The notes beneath the pieces are model-generated. The model did not search any database. It saw nothing but the letters and a program-made list of their open reading frames with translations, and was not told where the DNA came from. A stretch of 64,000 nucleotides of DNA from Sinotaia quadrata (Eukaryota > Mollusca > Gastropoda > Architaenioglossa > Viviparidae). Both the position numbers and the translations under genes were made by a program. Location: the NCBI GenBank assembly GCA_028829895.1, contig CM054180.1, positions 109,731,635 through 109,795,634 on the forward strand, given 5' to 3'. This document shows positions 54,101-61,260 of the stretch, one piece after another; positions within the stretch are counted from its first letter, which is position 1; every line of letters starts with the position of its first letter.

Positions 54101-57072
54101 GTTTATCTGTCACCAAGCTCCTTATCAAATAAAGCATTAGCAAGGATAATCCTAATTCTACAGCATATTGAAAATAAAAACCCCACAAATAATATAATCA
54201 GTGTAGTATTTTTCATAATTAAAACACTCAGCTCTTGTACTTGCTGACCTTCCTGGAAGTTGTTTAAGTGCTCTTTCATACAGAGTATTGATGACATGTC
54301 TTGTTGCATCTTTCTTGAATTCAATGTATCGTAGCCAACATTTGACAGAATATGGATTTCGAAGAATGTCCTCTTCATAAGCAATATCTTCTTCTTCCTA
54401 AGTAAGTGGAGATAAAAAAAAAAGATAGCTGATGTGTGTGTGTGAAAGCCTTTAAGTGTTTGTTGTGACAGATCAAATCAACAGTTTCAGTTTATTCGAC
54501 CAATTGATGTAGGCAAGGCAATTATTACTGCCAAACAAATTAATTTATTTTTATGACTATATGGTAACAAGTTAAAATATTTGGGAAAAAAATAGAAAGC
54601 AGATTCTCTATGTTCACCAAGTCCAATTCTGGAATGTAATGACAAGAGGGGTTACCCTCTTCCACATTGTACAAATTAATTTATATAGAAAAATAAGAAT
54701 ACAATGGAATTTTTTAAAAGAAAAAATGCATGCTCAAAACTGGTAAAAGAAATAATAATTAATATTCTGATGTGGGTACTTTACTCTTATAACATGTATT
54801 TTATGAGAAATATGCTAAAATAACCTGCAAAATAAGCTAAAACTGTAAAAAAAAAAATCCCTCACCTCCACATTTTCTTTTAATTTATAATAATATAAAT
54901 TAAAAAAAACAGCTACCAGGAAATGCTTACTAGCATAGAAATATACTTTAAAAAATAGAGTGCAAAAGAGATAAAGTGAATGTGTGATTTTTTTCCTTAT
55001 GGTTACCATGAGTAAATCACTGAATGTAAATGATTATTATATGAAATTATTAAACTATGAAAGTTTACAAAAGAACACACAGATAAACAGCTTAGATAGT
55101 GGTTTGGAATGCAGAGGGTAATGAAATTGTTTTATAATTCTGGAAATCTTCTTAATTATTTATTAGTTATTTCAAAATTTTGTTTTCTTAGGGAGAAATG
55201 AGAATAAAAAAGGTAAGAGAAAATCTAACAATATATGTATTATAGTGATAATTAATTACTGACAATCCAAAATAGCATTAATTTGAACTCCCAGCAGCAT
55301 GAATATTGTCTTGAAATGTATAAAGTTTCACATTTAATGCAGGTGACTGTTGTCAAGCCATTACAGTGTTTGCCTTGATGTATGTCCAAGTTTATAAATA
55401 AATCAAATTACTAATTTATATATATATATAACTTTTTTCAATAAAATGTCAGTTATTTATAATTATAAAATCATCCTTGGACACACACACACACACATAT
55501 CTTAATTAAAAAAATAAAGTTCTTCTTTAAAATTCTATAATTACTAATTAAATTAGAACACACTGATAATCTGAACAATCTCTTGCATGCATTACATTAC
55601 TATGGATTATTCAAGTAGCACTGTCCTAAATATATCTTTTAAATCATAATAGCTGCATTAAGAATACTCTTTGATATTATTTGAGTAATTTCACTTTTAG
55701 CTAATGGTTTTATTATAAAACTGCAATGATGACTAAAAAGATCCACTAGGAAAATGTGATATAACAATTAACAGCATTCTGATACCGACTTTTACAAAAT
55801 TATCCTGGAATTTTCATTTGGGTCAATCTTCTTTCCTTGGTTTATTTTTGGATTTTGTGGTTGAAATTATTCTTAAATTAAAAAAAAAAGAAGCTATTTT
55901 TAATCTTTTCTTTTACCATATAAAAAATACTGCATGGCCTCATTGCTATTTGCTAAATTATTTTTTAAAAAACAACAACAAATTTTGACTATACAATGAA
56001 ACAATACATAATAAATTTTGATCTTCAACTCAAAGAGATTTTATTTTGAAAAAAACCAAATCAAACCCCAAATTAAATTAATTTTCTCATTGGTGTGTAT
56101 GTGTTTGTAGGCTGGATGGTTAATAAACAGTTCAATCTCCATATCAATCAGCATAACAAAATATGAAACTTTTTAATACAAAATAACAGAAATGAAACAG
56201 TCTTAATTGTATTTGTTCAAATAATCAAATTTTAGTCCAGATTTTAATCTATAAATAGTTTAAAATTTTATTCTATAAATAGATTAACCATGGAATTATT
56301 TTTAAAAAAAACATGAAACCTGATTATCTAAAGTTTAATTAATCCAGTTAATGAGTTATTAAAAAAAAGGTGAATATTAAAAAAGATAACAAGAAAATAA
56401 TAGGAGTAGCAAGCACTGATTATTCAGACACTGTTTCTCTGTCAACCTCTTTATAATTCTGTATATTTCATAAGATACAACTCACAATATATACTATTAC
56501 TATTATTAGTATTACTAATACAAGTAATAGTAATATAGGCCTATTTTATACACATAAATTTTAATGTTTAGTTATTGCAGTTCATCACAGATTATTCCCA
56601 TAAAAGACGCAGATTTAAGAAGCAAGTTTTAAAAACTCTAGCTGGATTTTGCAGTTCAAGTTTGATAATATTACCCACACACACACATACCCCCCCCCCC
56701 CTCCACCCTTACCACCTTTTGGACACGATTTGAAACTACTCTGCTTGTGAATAGCAATTTAGCATGCACCTTCCTTAAATATCTTAAATAAACATAGGCT
56801 GAATAAATGAGACTTGATTCTCAGAAGTAAGTCAATATTATTTTTTAATTATCTAAATTCTAATTCTACTATTCTACTTTCTAGGTCGGGACCATGTGAC
56901 AATTTTTCTTTTAATAAAAAAAATAAATAAATAAATGTTACACTGTACATTTTACATATATAAGTATTGGTCTACGATGATTATCTTCTACTGTAGTTTT
57001 AGTTTGATGAATATACACAAAAATCAGTCTTACGAAAAAAATGTCTTTAGTCTGTTCAGTTGATACAGGCAT
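27078..57072 (-). CDS. XAB2: Pre-mRNA splicing factor SYF1 / XPA-binding protein 2, 24 exons
   Basis: Twenty-four exons on the minus strand join without a frame error into 852 residues; from memory the human protein is 855. All introns are GT-AG. XAB2/SYF1 is a superhelical scaffold of HAT (half-a-TPR) repeats in the spliceosome's Prp19-related and intron-binding complex (with Aquarius, ISY1 and PPIE), and also acts in transcription-coupled DNA repair through XPA. HAT aromatic signatures are plain, for example W34-Y37-F40, W67 with F70, and W109-Y112-F115. FKWPNV (544-549) and the EIYGVTHTR region in exon 18 are hallmark stretches. The tail is acidic, ending in seven Asp (846-852). The start ATG (57072-57070) has an in-frame TAA 12 nt upstream. 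The nearest AATAAA after the stop is at 26176-26171, about 0.9 kb away. Individual exons are listed separately. Confidence 0.96.
27720..27820 (-). CDS. XAB2: XAB2 exon 23 (residues 791-825)
   Basis: One hundred and one nt, acceptor TTCAG, donor G|GTAAAT, phase 2 in and 1 out. It encodes [16 protein letters not shown] followed by an acidic DEDSDDDE patch. Confidence 0.93.
28119..28164. other. 20-bp stem hairpin, one mismatch, 6-nt loop
   Basis: AATTTTACTGATATTTTAAT pairs with 28145-28164 at 19 of 20 positions around GTGCAC. A direct copy of the left arm lies at about 28074-28095. Between XAB2 exons 23 and 22. Confidence 0.7.
28501..30806. mobile_element. 2.3 kb DNA element with 14-bp terminal inverted repeats and 6-bp target duplication
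   Basis: The left end CAGACCTGCCTACC and the right end, read inward as CATACCTGCCTACC, match at 13 of 14 positions. The element is flanked by TAAATC on both sides (28495-28500 and 30807-30812), a target-site duplication. Subterminal copies of a CCAGAAGATT-like motif sit at the left end; GCGGAAGATT and GCGGGAGATT motifs sit at the right. No transposase is recognisable, so it is probably non-autonomous. It lies in the XAB2 intron between exons 22 and 23. Superfamily is not assigned. Confidence 0.75.
30360..30660 (+). promoter_or_regulatory. promoter-like module with splice donor inside the 2.3 kb element
   Basis: Within the right end of the inverted-repeat element are a YY1-type GCCGCCATTTTG (30373-30384), an ETS-type CCGGAAGTG (30559-30567), a run of about 38 codons without a stop (30541-30656) and a strong donor, CACG|GTAAGT at 30657. 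The base composition is richer in G+C than the AT-rich flanks. Together they resemble a TATA-less promoter with a first exon reading rightwards, antisense to XAB2. No start codon is evident in the open run. Function is inferred. Confidence 0.35.
30914..31022 (-). CDS. XAB2: XAB2 exon 22 (residues 755-791)
   Basis: One hundred and nine nt, acceptor GAAG, donor AG|GTAGGA, phase 1 in and 2 out. It encodes the charged [15 protein letters not shown] helix and KKLLFVR, matching the C-terminal helix of the family. Confidence 0.92.
31664..31727 (-). CDS. XAB2: XAB2 exon 21 (residues 734-755)
   Basis: Sixty-four nt, acceptor CCAAG, donor G|GTGAGT, phase 0 in and 1 out. It encodes [12 protein letters not shown], which ends the HAT region, then a low-complexity linker. 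Confidence 0.92.
32141..32257 (-). CDS. XAB2: XAB2 exon 20 (residues 695-733)
   Basis: One hundred and seventeen nt, phase 0 at both ends, donor CAG|GTAACC. It encodes [17 protein letters not shown] and [17 protein letters not shown]. Confidence 0.96.
32524..32623 (-). CDS. XAB2: XAB2 exon 19 (residues 661-694)
   Basis: One hundred nt, acceptor GTGCAG, donor AGG|GTGAGA, phase 2 in and 0 out. It encodes [20 protein letters not shown] and [14 protein letters not shown] 37-bp tandem array lies just outside its acceptor. Confidence 0.96.
32648..32835. repeat. 37-bp tandem array, 5 copies
   Basis: Five copies of AAAATATACTTGGAATAGGT plus ACAGTATTATCATTCAC, in the XAB2 intron just outside exon 19. 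Confidence 0.9.
34032..34135 (-). CDS. XAB2: XAB2 exon 18 (residues 627-661)
   Basis: One hundred and four nt, acceptor TCACAG, donor AG|GTAAGT, phase 0 in and 2 out. It encodes [19 protein letters not shown] and IYETAIEVL. Confidence 0.97.
35055..35164 (-). CDS. XAB2: XAB2 exon 17 (residues 590-626)
   Basis: One hundred and ten nt, acceptor ATGCAG, donor GAA|GTATGT, phase 1 in and 0 out. It encodes [20 protein letters not shown] and DRATKAV. Confidence 0.96.
36114..36189 (-). CDS. XAB2: XAB2 exon 16 (residues 565-590)
   Basis: Seventy-six nt, acceptor TTTTAG, donor AAAG|GTATTA, phase 0 in and 1 out. It encodes [20 protein letters not shown]. Confidence 0.96.
37176..37262 (-). CDS. XAB2: XAB2 exon 15 (residues 536-564)
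   Basis: Eighty-seven nt, acceptor CCACAG, donor TAT|GTAAGT, phase 0. It encodes [18 protein letters not shown] and YLTKFIARY, the most conserved block of the family. Confidence 0.97.
37465..37578 (-). CDS. XAB2: XAB2 exon 14 (residues 498-535)
   Basis: One hundred and fourteen nt, acceptor TTTCAG, donor AAA|GTACGT, phase 0. It encodes [18 protein letters not shown] followed by NYGMFLEE. Confidence 0.96.
37920..38410. repeat. tandem array of units from about 60 to 120 bp in an XAB2 intron
   Basis: Five or six copies built from CATACACAAACACATGGTTA, TCACATTGCTTA and ACAAACTTATACATTTTAAT, between exons 13 and 14. Confidence 0.8.
38431..38517 (-). CDS. XAB2: XAB2 exon 13 (residues 469-497)
   Basis: Eighty-seven nt, acceptor CTACAG, donor AGG|GTGAGT, phase 0 at both ends. 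It encodes [21 protein letters not shown], a textbook XAB2 HAT segment. Confidence 0.95.
39011..39086 (-). CDS. XAB2: XAB2 exon 12 (residues 443-468)
   Basis: Seventy-six nt, acceptor TTACAG, donor GAG|GTTAGT, phase 2 in and 0 out. It encodes [13 protein letters not shown], then a short less conserved [11 protein letters not shown]. Confidence 0.93.
39330..39665. repeat. tandem array of about 60-bp units in an XAB2 intron
   Basis: About six diverged copies of CTTATGTGCCTCACTAGACT plus GGAATATTAAATGGGAAAA, between exons 11 and 12, ending next to the exon 11 donor. Confidence 0.8.
39669..39769 (-). CDS. XAB2: XAB2 exon 11 (residues 410-443)
   Basis: Acceptor TTACAG, donor GA|GTAAGT, phase 0 in and 2 out. 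It encodes [28 protein letters not shown]. Confidence 0.95.
40678..40797 (-). CDS. XAB2: XAB2 exon 10 (residues 370-409)
   Basis: One hundred and twenty nt, acceptor ATTAG, donor GAT|GTAAAT, phase 0 at both ends. It encodes [14 protein letters not shown], the GKPHTLW stretch and the FAKFYE helix. Confidence 0.95.
42376..42454 (-). CDS. XAB2: XAB2 exon 9 (residues 343-369)
   Basis: Seventy-nine nt, acceptor TTCCAG, donor GAG|GTGAGC, phase 2 in and 0 out. It encodes [17 protein letters not shown], part of the conserved central HAT block. Confidence 0.95.
43916..43988 (-). CDS. XAB2: XAB2 exon 8 (residues 319-343)
   Basis: Seventy-three nt, acceptor TTTTAG, donor AACAG|GTGCCA. It encodes [13 protein letters not shown] and RRPLLLN, phase 1 in and phase 2 out. 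Confidence 0.94.
44168..44362. repeat. tandem duplication of about 110 bp
   Basis: GTTTATTATTGAAAATTGTG through TGTACAGAAAAGTACTTCTT occurs twice, between XAB2 exons 7 and 8. Confidence 0.8.
45389..45533 (-). CDS. XAB2: XAB2 exon 7 (residues 271-319)
   Basis: Acceptor TTCTAG, donor GAAG|GTAAAT, leaving in phase 1. It encodes [26 protein letters not shown] and IAAKMET, all diagnostic of this protein. Confidence 0.96.
45655..47150 (+). mobile_element. decayed L2/CR1-type LINE, reverse-transcriptase relic
   Basis: Broken reading frames on the plus strand follow the order of an L2/CR1 reverse transcriptase. VTVLTPLDL at 45916-45942 matches the VTVLTLLDLSAAFD block. SVPQG (46105-46119) and VLGPVL (46121-46138) are the two halves of the GVPQGSVLGP motif, split by a small frameshift. 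Further on come a DWLSV stretch near 46950 (usual form HWLPV) and LNVYTPAR near 47040. Many stops and shifts show it is dead. It lies in the XAB2 intron between exons 6 and 7, antisense to the gene. Confidence 0.8.
47568..47732 (-). CDS. XAB2: XAB2 exon 6 (residues 216-270)
   Basis: Acceptor TTTCAG, donor AGA|GTATGT, phase 0 at both ends. It encodes LWNELCKLI, the ENPDKVTSL stretch and [17 protein letters not shown]. It is separated from exon 5 by the 4.3 kb intron that holds the CCAAT array. Confidence 0.96.
49060..49880. repeat. minisatellite of alternating 31- and 26-bp units, 29 ATTGG motifs
   Basis: The units are variants of TGCTATTGGTCAGTAATTT plus GCTACATGGGC, with a shorter form lacking the TAATTT part. 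I count 29 ATTGG (reverse complement CCAAT). Longer blocks recur at offsets of about 250-285 bp, so there is higher-order structure. The open frames across it are by-products of the repeat. It lies in the XAB2 intron between exons 5 and 6. Confidence 0.9.
52010..52144 (-). CDS. XAB2: XAB2 exon 5 (residues 171-215)
   Basis: One hundred and thirty-five nt, phase 0 at both ends, acceptor TTACAG, donor CAG|GTATAC. It encodes [19 protein letters not shown] and the [12 protein letters not shown] stretch typical of XAB2. Confidence 0.95.
52375..52572 (-). CDS. XAB2: XAB2 exon 4 (residues 105-170)
   Basis: The longest exon, 198 nt, phase 0 at both ends, donor AAG|GTATGT. It encodes HAT repeats with [12 protein letters not shown] and the highly conserved [17 protein letters not shown]. 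Confidence 0.97.
53150..53273 (-). CDS. XAB2: XAB2 exon 3 (residues 63-104)
   Basis: Acceptor CTCACAG, donor AAG|GTCTGT, phase 2 in and phase 0 out. It encodes YKLWYNFLK, the conserved [10 protein letters not shown] stretch and ERALVFMHK. Confidence 0.95.
54249..54397 (-). CDS. XAB2: XAB2 exon 2 (residues 14-63)
   Basis: Acceptor ACTTAG, donor AG|GTCAGC, leaving in phase 2. It encodes the acidic EEED start and the first HAT repeat, including CWLRYIEF and the YERALK helix. Confidence 0.94.
57034..57072 (-). CDS. XAB2: XAB2 exon 1 (residues 1-13)
   Basis: Thirty-nine nt from ATG to donor TTC|GTAAGA, phase 0. It encodes [13 protein letters not shown], which runs into the conserved EEEDIAYEE of exon 2. 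An in-frame TAA lies just upstream, so no longer N-terminus is possible in this exon. Confidence 0.85.
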
Positions 57073-57160
57073 TTCCAATAATTAACACGTTCTATGGACG
57101 CCGAATTGTTTACCGGAAGTAAACACAAAGAACTTTTTAAAAACTCAAATTTTGAGGATT
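57073..57160 (-). promoter_or_regulatory. XAB2 upstream region with consensus ETS site
   Basis: ACCGGAAGT at 57112-57120 is a perfect ETS-family (GABP/ELK type) consensus, 40 bp upstream of the start codon; such sites are typical of TATA-less housekeeping promoters. Transcription start sites are not visible from sequence. Confidence 0.45.
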
Positions 57161-57339
57161 TATCTAGCAGACGACAAGAACCTGCCTTTCAGAAATATAA
57201 AATTCTAATTGATTTTATACGAAGTTTGAATACTTAGAAAATTATGGACATCTTTTTAAATGGCAATTTTTGTTATTTTATAAACTTTTAATGAAAATGT
57301 TGTATTGTAAGAAGATTTTATTTTAAAATAGAAATAATG

Positions 57340-57429
57340 CCTATACAGTTCGATTGAGATCCGGTCTTTACAGACTTAGCCTCTTAGGCATACAAACGGT
57401 TTCCGCTTATTCCCTCCAAGCCACTATCG
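57340..57429 (+). other. possible untranslated first exon of a divergent gene
   Basis: A relatively GC-rich stretch ends in a strong splice donor, ATCG|GTAAGG at 57430, about 360 bp from the XAB2 start and in the opposite direction. It would be the leader exon of a gene transcribed rightwards, sharing a bidirectional promoter with XAB2. No coding exon for it is visible up to 64000. The left edge given is arbitrary. Confidence 0.25.
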
Positions 57430-60400
57430 GTAAGGCTTTTTGTGTTTATAATCTTTAAAATTAACCAAGTATGAATGACATTTCGGAGGTAGATTTAAAC
57501 GTTGGGTTTAAAATAGTAAAGAAACAGAATACTTACAATTACGATCTCAAAAATAAAATTTTCTGATCTTGATCTTGTGTTATGTCATTGTGTACAACAC
57601 TGCACAATAATTATAAAGGCACAACATTTAAATCTTTCTTTGTAAAAACGTCACATTTAGTTCTCGACTTTAGTAGCTAAAACTAAGTATAGAAGTTATA
57701 AAGAGCTTCATAGCTGTTACTAATTTAAGTCATGATAATCACTAGTTAGAGTCACTTTTAGCAAAGTGTCTTGATATTCTAAACAGTCACGACAATCAAA
57801 AACTCGAAAAGAAAGAAGTCTTTGCAATTATGCTATTATTAAGAGTTAAGTGTACGTTCTTGAAATTATATTAATTTTGTGTATATTGGAAAACCCTGTT
57901 AATTTTTTTCTAAGATATATTCCCCTCTCTCGATCTTTAGTTAAATGGGTAAATCCTGCTGATCTATTGAATCTGAAAGACTATTTTATATTCATTTGAT
58001 TCTTTTGTATTGTTCTCTTCCTGTACAGTAGATTTTATATTTTTTCAATCATCTTTTAATCAACATTTTAGCGTGGATAGAAAGAAAAACGCTACTGTTA
58101 AATAATGTAAATGGTCTCAGAAGGAATTGAAAACAGACTTGATTTGATGGAATGTATAGTGTGTTGTGTGAGAGAACTGTTTCATGCTTGGCAGTCCACG
58201 ATGAATTTTGAAAGTAATTTTTATTTTGCAAAATGATTTGTATCCCTCCCCAATCTTACCGTTGTGGCCCTCAGCTCTTTCATTGTAGTCATAAAGCCCT
58301 CATTGCATTCTGAGTACAGACCTGCTTTAAATGATAGTTATTCTGTAAAAGGGTTAATGCAAATAATAGCATTAGCTGATGACTTAAAGATATTATCATT
58401 TTATTCTAGTTTTACAAATGTGCATCTTAATCTTAACAGTACACTTCTACCCTGAGATAACACAATTTTGGATATAAAACAGGAAAGCAAAAATGGTAAT
58501 TTGTCTTGTCTGAAGCACATCTTTATTCTGTTAAAAATTACTGTTTATATGTTTAGTATATATGTTTCTACACATCTGCTTTGGATTGAAAGTTATAACA
58601 AAGCTGAGTGCTGTTCAGCATTTTATTTTTAAAACTTTCACGATCTTCATTGCAGACTATGAACTGAAACTCATAATAAAATTAATATTGATAGTTTAAA
58701 TTTGTTTATACTTTAATACCATTGAAAGTGTGAATTAATTCTATGGACAGCAAAATCATATAAAAGGGTTAGTTAATTTTCAATGGCTGTTATATTCTTA
58801 TAATAAAAAACAGGCTTTGTATTTATAATCTTGACTAATTGATCAAAAAGGACAGATAAGTCTGTGCCATTAACTATCTATTGCTAGCTTGTCAATTATA
58901 AATTGCTACAGAACCATTCATTTTAGCTCTTAAAATGTGGCTTGAATTAAATTACATACTTACATTATTATTATACAAATTTGTATATACAGTTTATCAG
59001 TGATGGAATAAATGTGCAACAATGAGATGGCAAGAGTAAACTTATATTCCTGCCCATTGTCCCATCATATGTACTCATCTCTCTTGCATGTTTTAATTTT
59101 TTTCTAAAGTTAATGCTAAAGATACAGTTTAATCACTGTAGAATATTTATTTAATGCATAAATGATTTGCTTACTGTTAATATTGAAAATGCTTTAATCA
59201 AAATAAGTTTGACATAATACAGTTTTATCAGTAATGCATTAAGATTTTTGTGCTTGCTAGGACTGTTATATCAGGATAGAGGTATAGTTAAACATTACTT
59301 GACTAATGTTTTACCATTATCTTAATAAATAATAACTAGTAGTGTCTGCTTTAGTACTTGTACACATATCACCAACTTTATTCACTTAAAGTGTTTTTAT
59401 TTTTTTTTCTCATTTGAATTTCTGTCATCTTGTTAAAACCTAATAACTTTAACACCAATTAATTTCTGTTTTATTCTTAAATGATAGGAATTTGTACTCT
59501 GTTTTGGTTATGATTAAATAATTATAGTCAATAATACTAATATAGATTTATAATTTAATTAAAATGAAAAGTGTTATACATATGACAGTTAAAAATATTA
59601 TACAATTGAGTTCATTGTTTTTTCCTTATGTGCAGAGGCAGGGTGTCACAGCTTATTCAGAAAACTGTTTTTTGTCATCTTGGTATTTTGTTGACATCTT
59701 TTCAAAATGATGTAACATGAAGAATCTATAAGGACAAACTTCTGAGTAATATTTTTGTTTATTTAAACTCACACTTGAGTGGTTTTAATTCAACCTTCAT
59801 TCTTCCTGATTCAGCATAGTTTGGTAAGTAAAGTTTTCTTTGAATCCAAATCTTGATTTTCTTTACTTTTTGATGCTGACGATGAAGCAATGCTTTCTTA
59901 GTATTAATAGTATATTATTTTATTAGCCATACAAAAAAGAAAACATTATTGCACCCTTTCATAATCATTGACTCATTTTAATTTTAAATTACTAGCCATG
60001 ACATTTGCCACTGTCTGGGCATTAAATTTACTAGATCAGGGTTTCTTATAACTGGAGGGTTCCACAAGAGTTGTAAGGAGTTCCCTGAGAAGTTGTGAAT
60101 GTGATTTAAAAATTAAACATCATAGATGTAGTAATTTTTTATGCAAAGGTGCCTTGAGACCTGAAAATTATTTCAAATTCAATGGTTCCACCAGGATAAA
60201 AAGATTGAGAAAGGTAGACTAAATGCTTATAATTTATAAATAAGCATAACTATGATCCAGCTTACAGTTACACTTAAAGCATATATATTTAGTTCTCTCC
60301 ATTTTATGTGCTATGACCGGGCTTACACTTAACACTATAACAGTGTAATCTGGATGGTCAAAGGTTGACTGCATCTTAATTGGAGTGAACTATAGCAATA

Positions 60401-60609
60401 TAAGTCATTTTATTCAGAACTGTCATGAATTAATAATCTCAGGATAAGGTATTGTCATATAACTGTTTTATAGAATATGTTTTAGTATTGCCATACAACT
60501 GTATTTATAAAAACACATGAGTATGATGGGCATATTATATGCCCATCATATGACAGGTGGAAAATTAAAATGAATGCTTTGTAGAACATAAATAAATTTG
60601 GAAGGCTTG
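57430..60609. other. AT-rich stretch without recognisable genes
   Basis: No exon of a known family was found on either strand. If the leader exon proposed at 57.4 kb is real, this would be its first intron. Confidence 0.4.
60533..60561. other. 29-nt near-perfect palindrome
   Basis: TATGATGGGCATAT and its exact complement flank a single central base. It lies about 55 bp from the duplicated end segment of the Helitron remnant. Confidence 0.75.
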
Positions 60610-61260
60610 ATTATGTCACATTGCGAGTGAAATTTGAGCATCATTTAGCAAATGACCTTGACCTAAGCTGCTGTTCAAGATGGGTGCCCCTTGCACCACT
60701 CAGCGTTACGTATTCCAGATAGGCACATAGCAAAACAAAGTGTGTGCCAGGTTAATAAGTGGAATGAAATTAAACTCAATGCCTGTTTCTGTACTGACAA
60801 CCTCATAGTGCACTTGATTCCATGGTGTGCAATGGGTTTGCCAAAACATTTTAGAAGTTAAAACTAAATCTGTATCATTCTAGCTATTATTCCCTTTACG
60901 AAGACACGCTGACAATTTTTATAACTTTTGTTCCTTACCTGCTCGTTATTACTTTTACATTATAAGTCACATTGCGAGTGAAAATTCGAGCATCATTTAG
61001 CAAATGACTTTGACCGTCCTTTTTTTTGATGAGTACTTTGATGTTATCTCTGTTTCATGAACATGACAATGCAACATAAAGCTGGCCATGTGAAAATACC
61101 CAAACTCCCACATGCTTAAAGGTCAAGGATGCTTTAGCATCACTCCAAAAAACCTCCCATGTACTCAAAGGTCAAGGATGCTTTAAGGAATGTTTTGTAC
61201 AGACAGACAGAACTGGAATACTATATATAGATTTCTATGTTTTATAGACTTTTTTTTAAT
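60610..61260 (-). mobile_element. Helitron remnant (C-terminal PIF1-type helicase fragment)
   Basis: The minus strand encodes HGQLYVALS (61090-61064), then after a stop or frameshift NRDNIKVLI (61054-61028), then TRNVTYNV (60979 downward). These are consecutive blocks at the end of Helitron Rep/helicase proteins (HGQLYVALSR...VLI...TRNVVY). A block containing the last segment is duplicated at 60617-60663 and 60966-61015, and a shorter piece is repeated near 61120-61180. No intact open frame remains. Confidence 0.7.
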
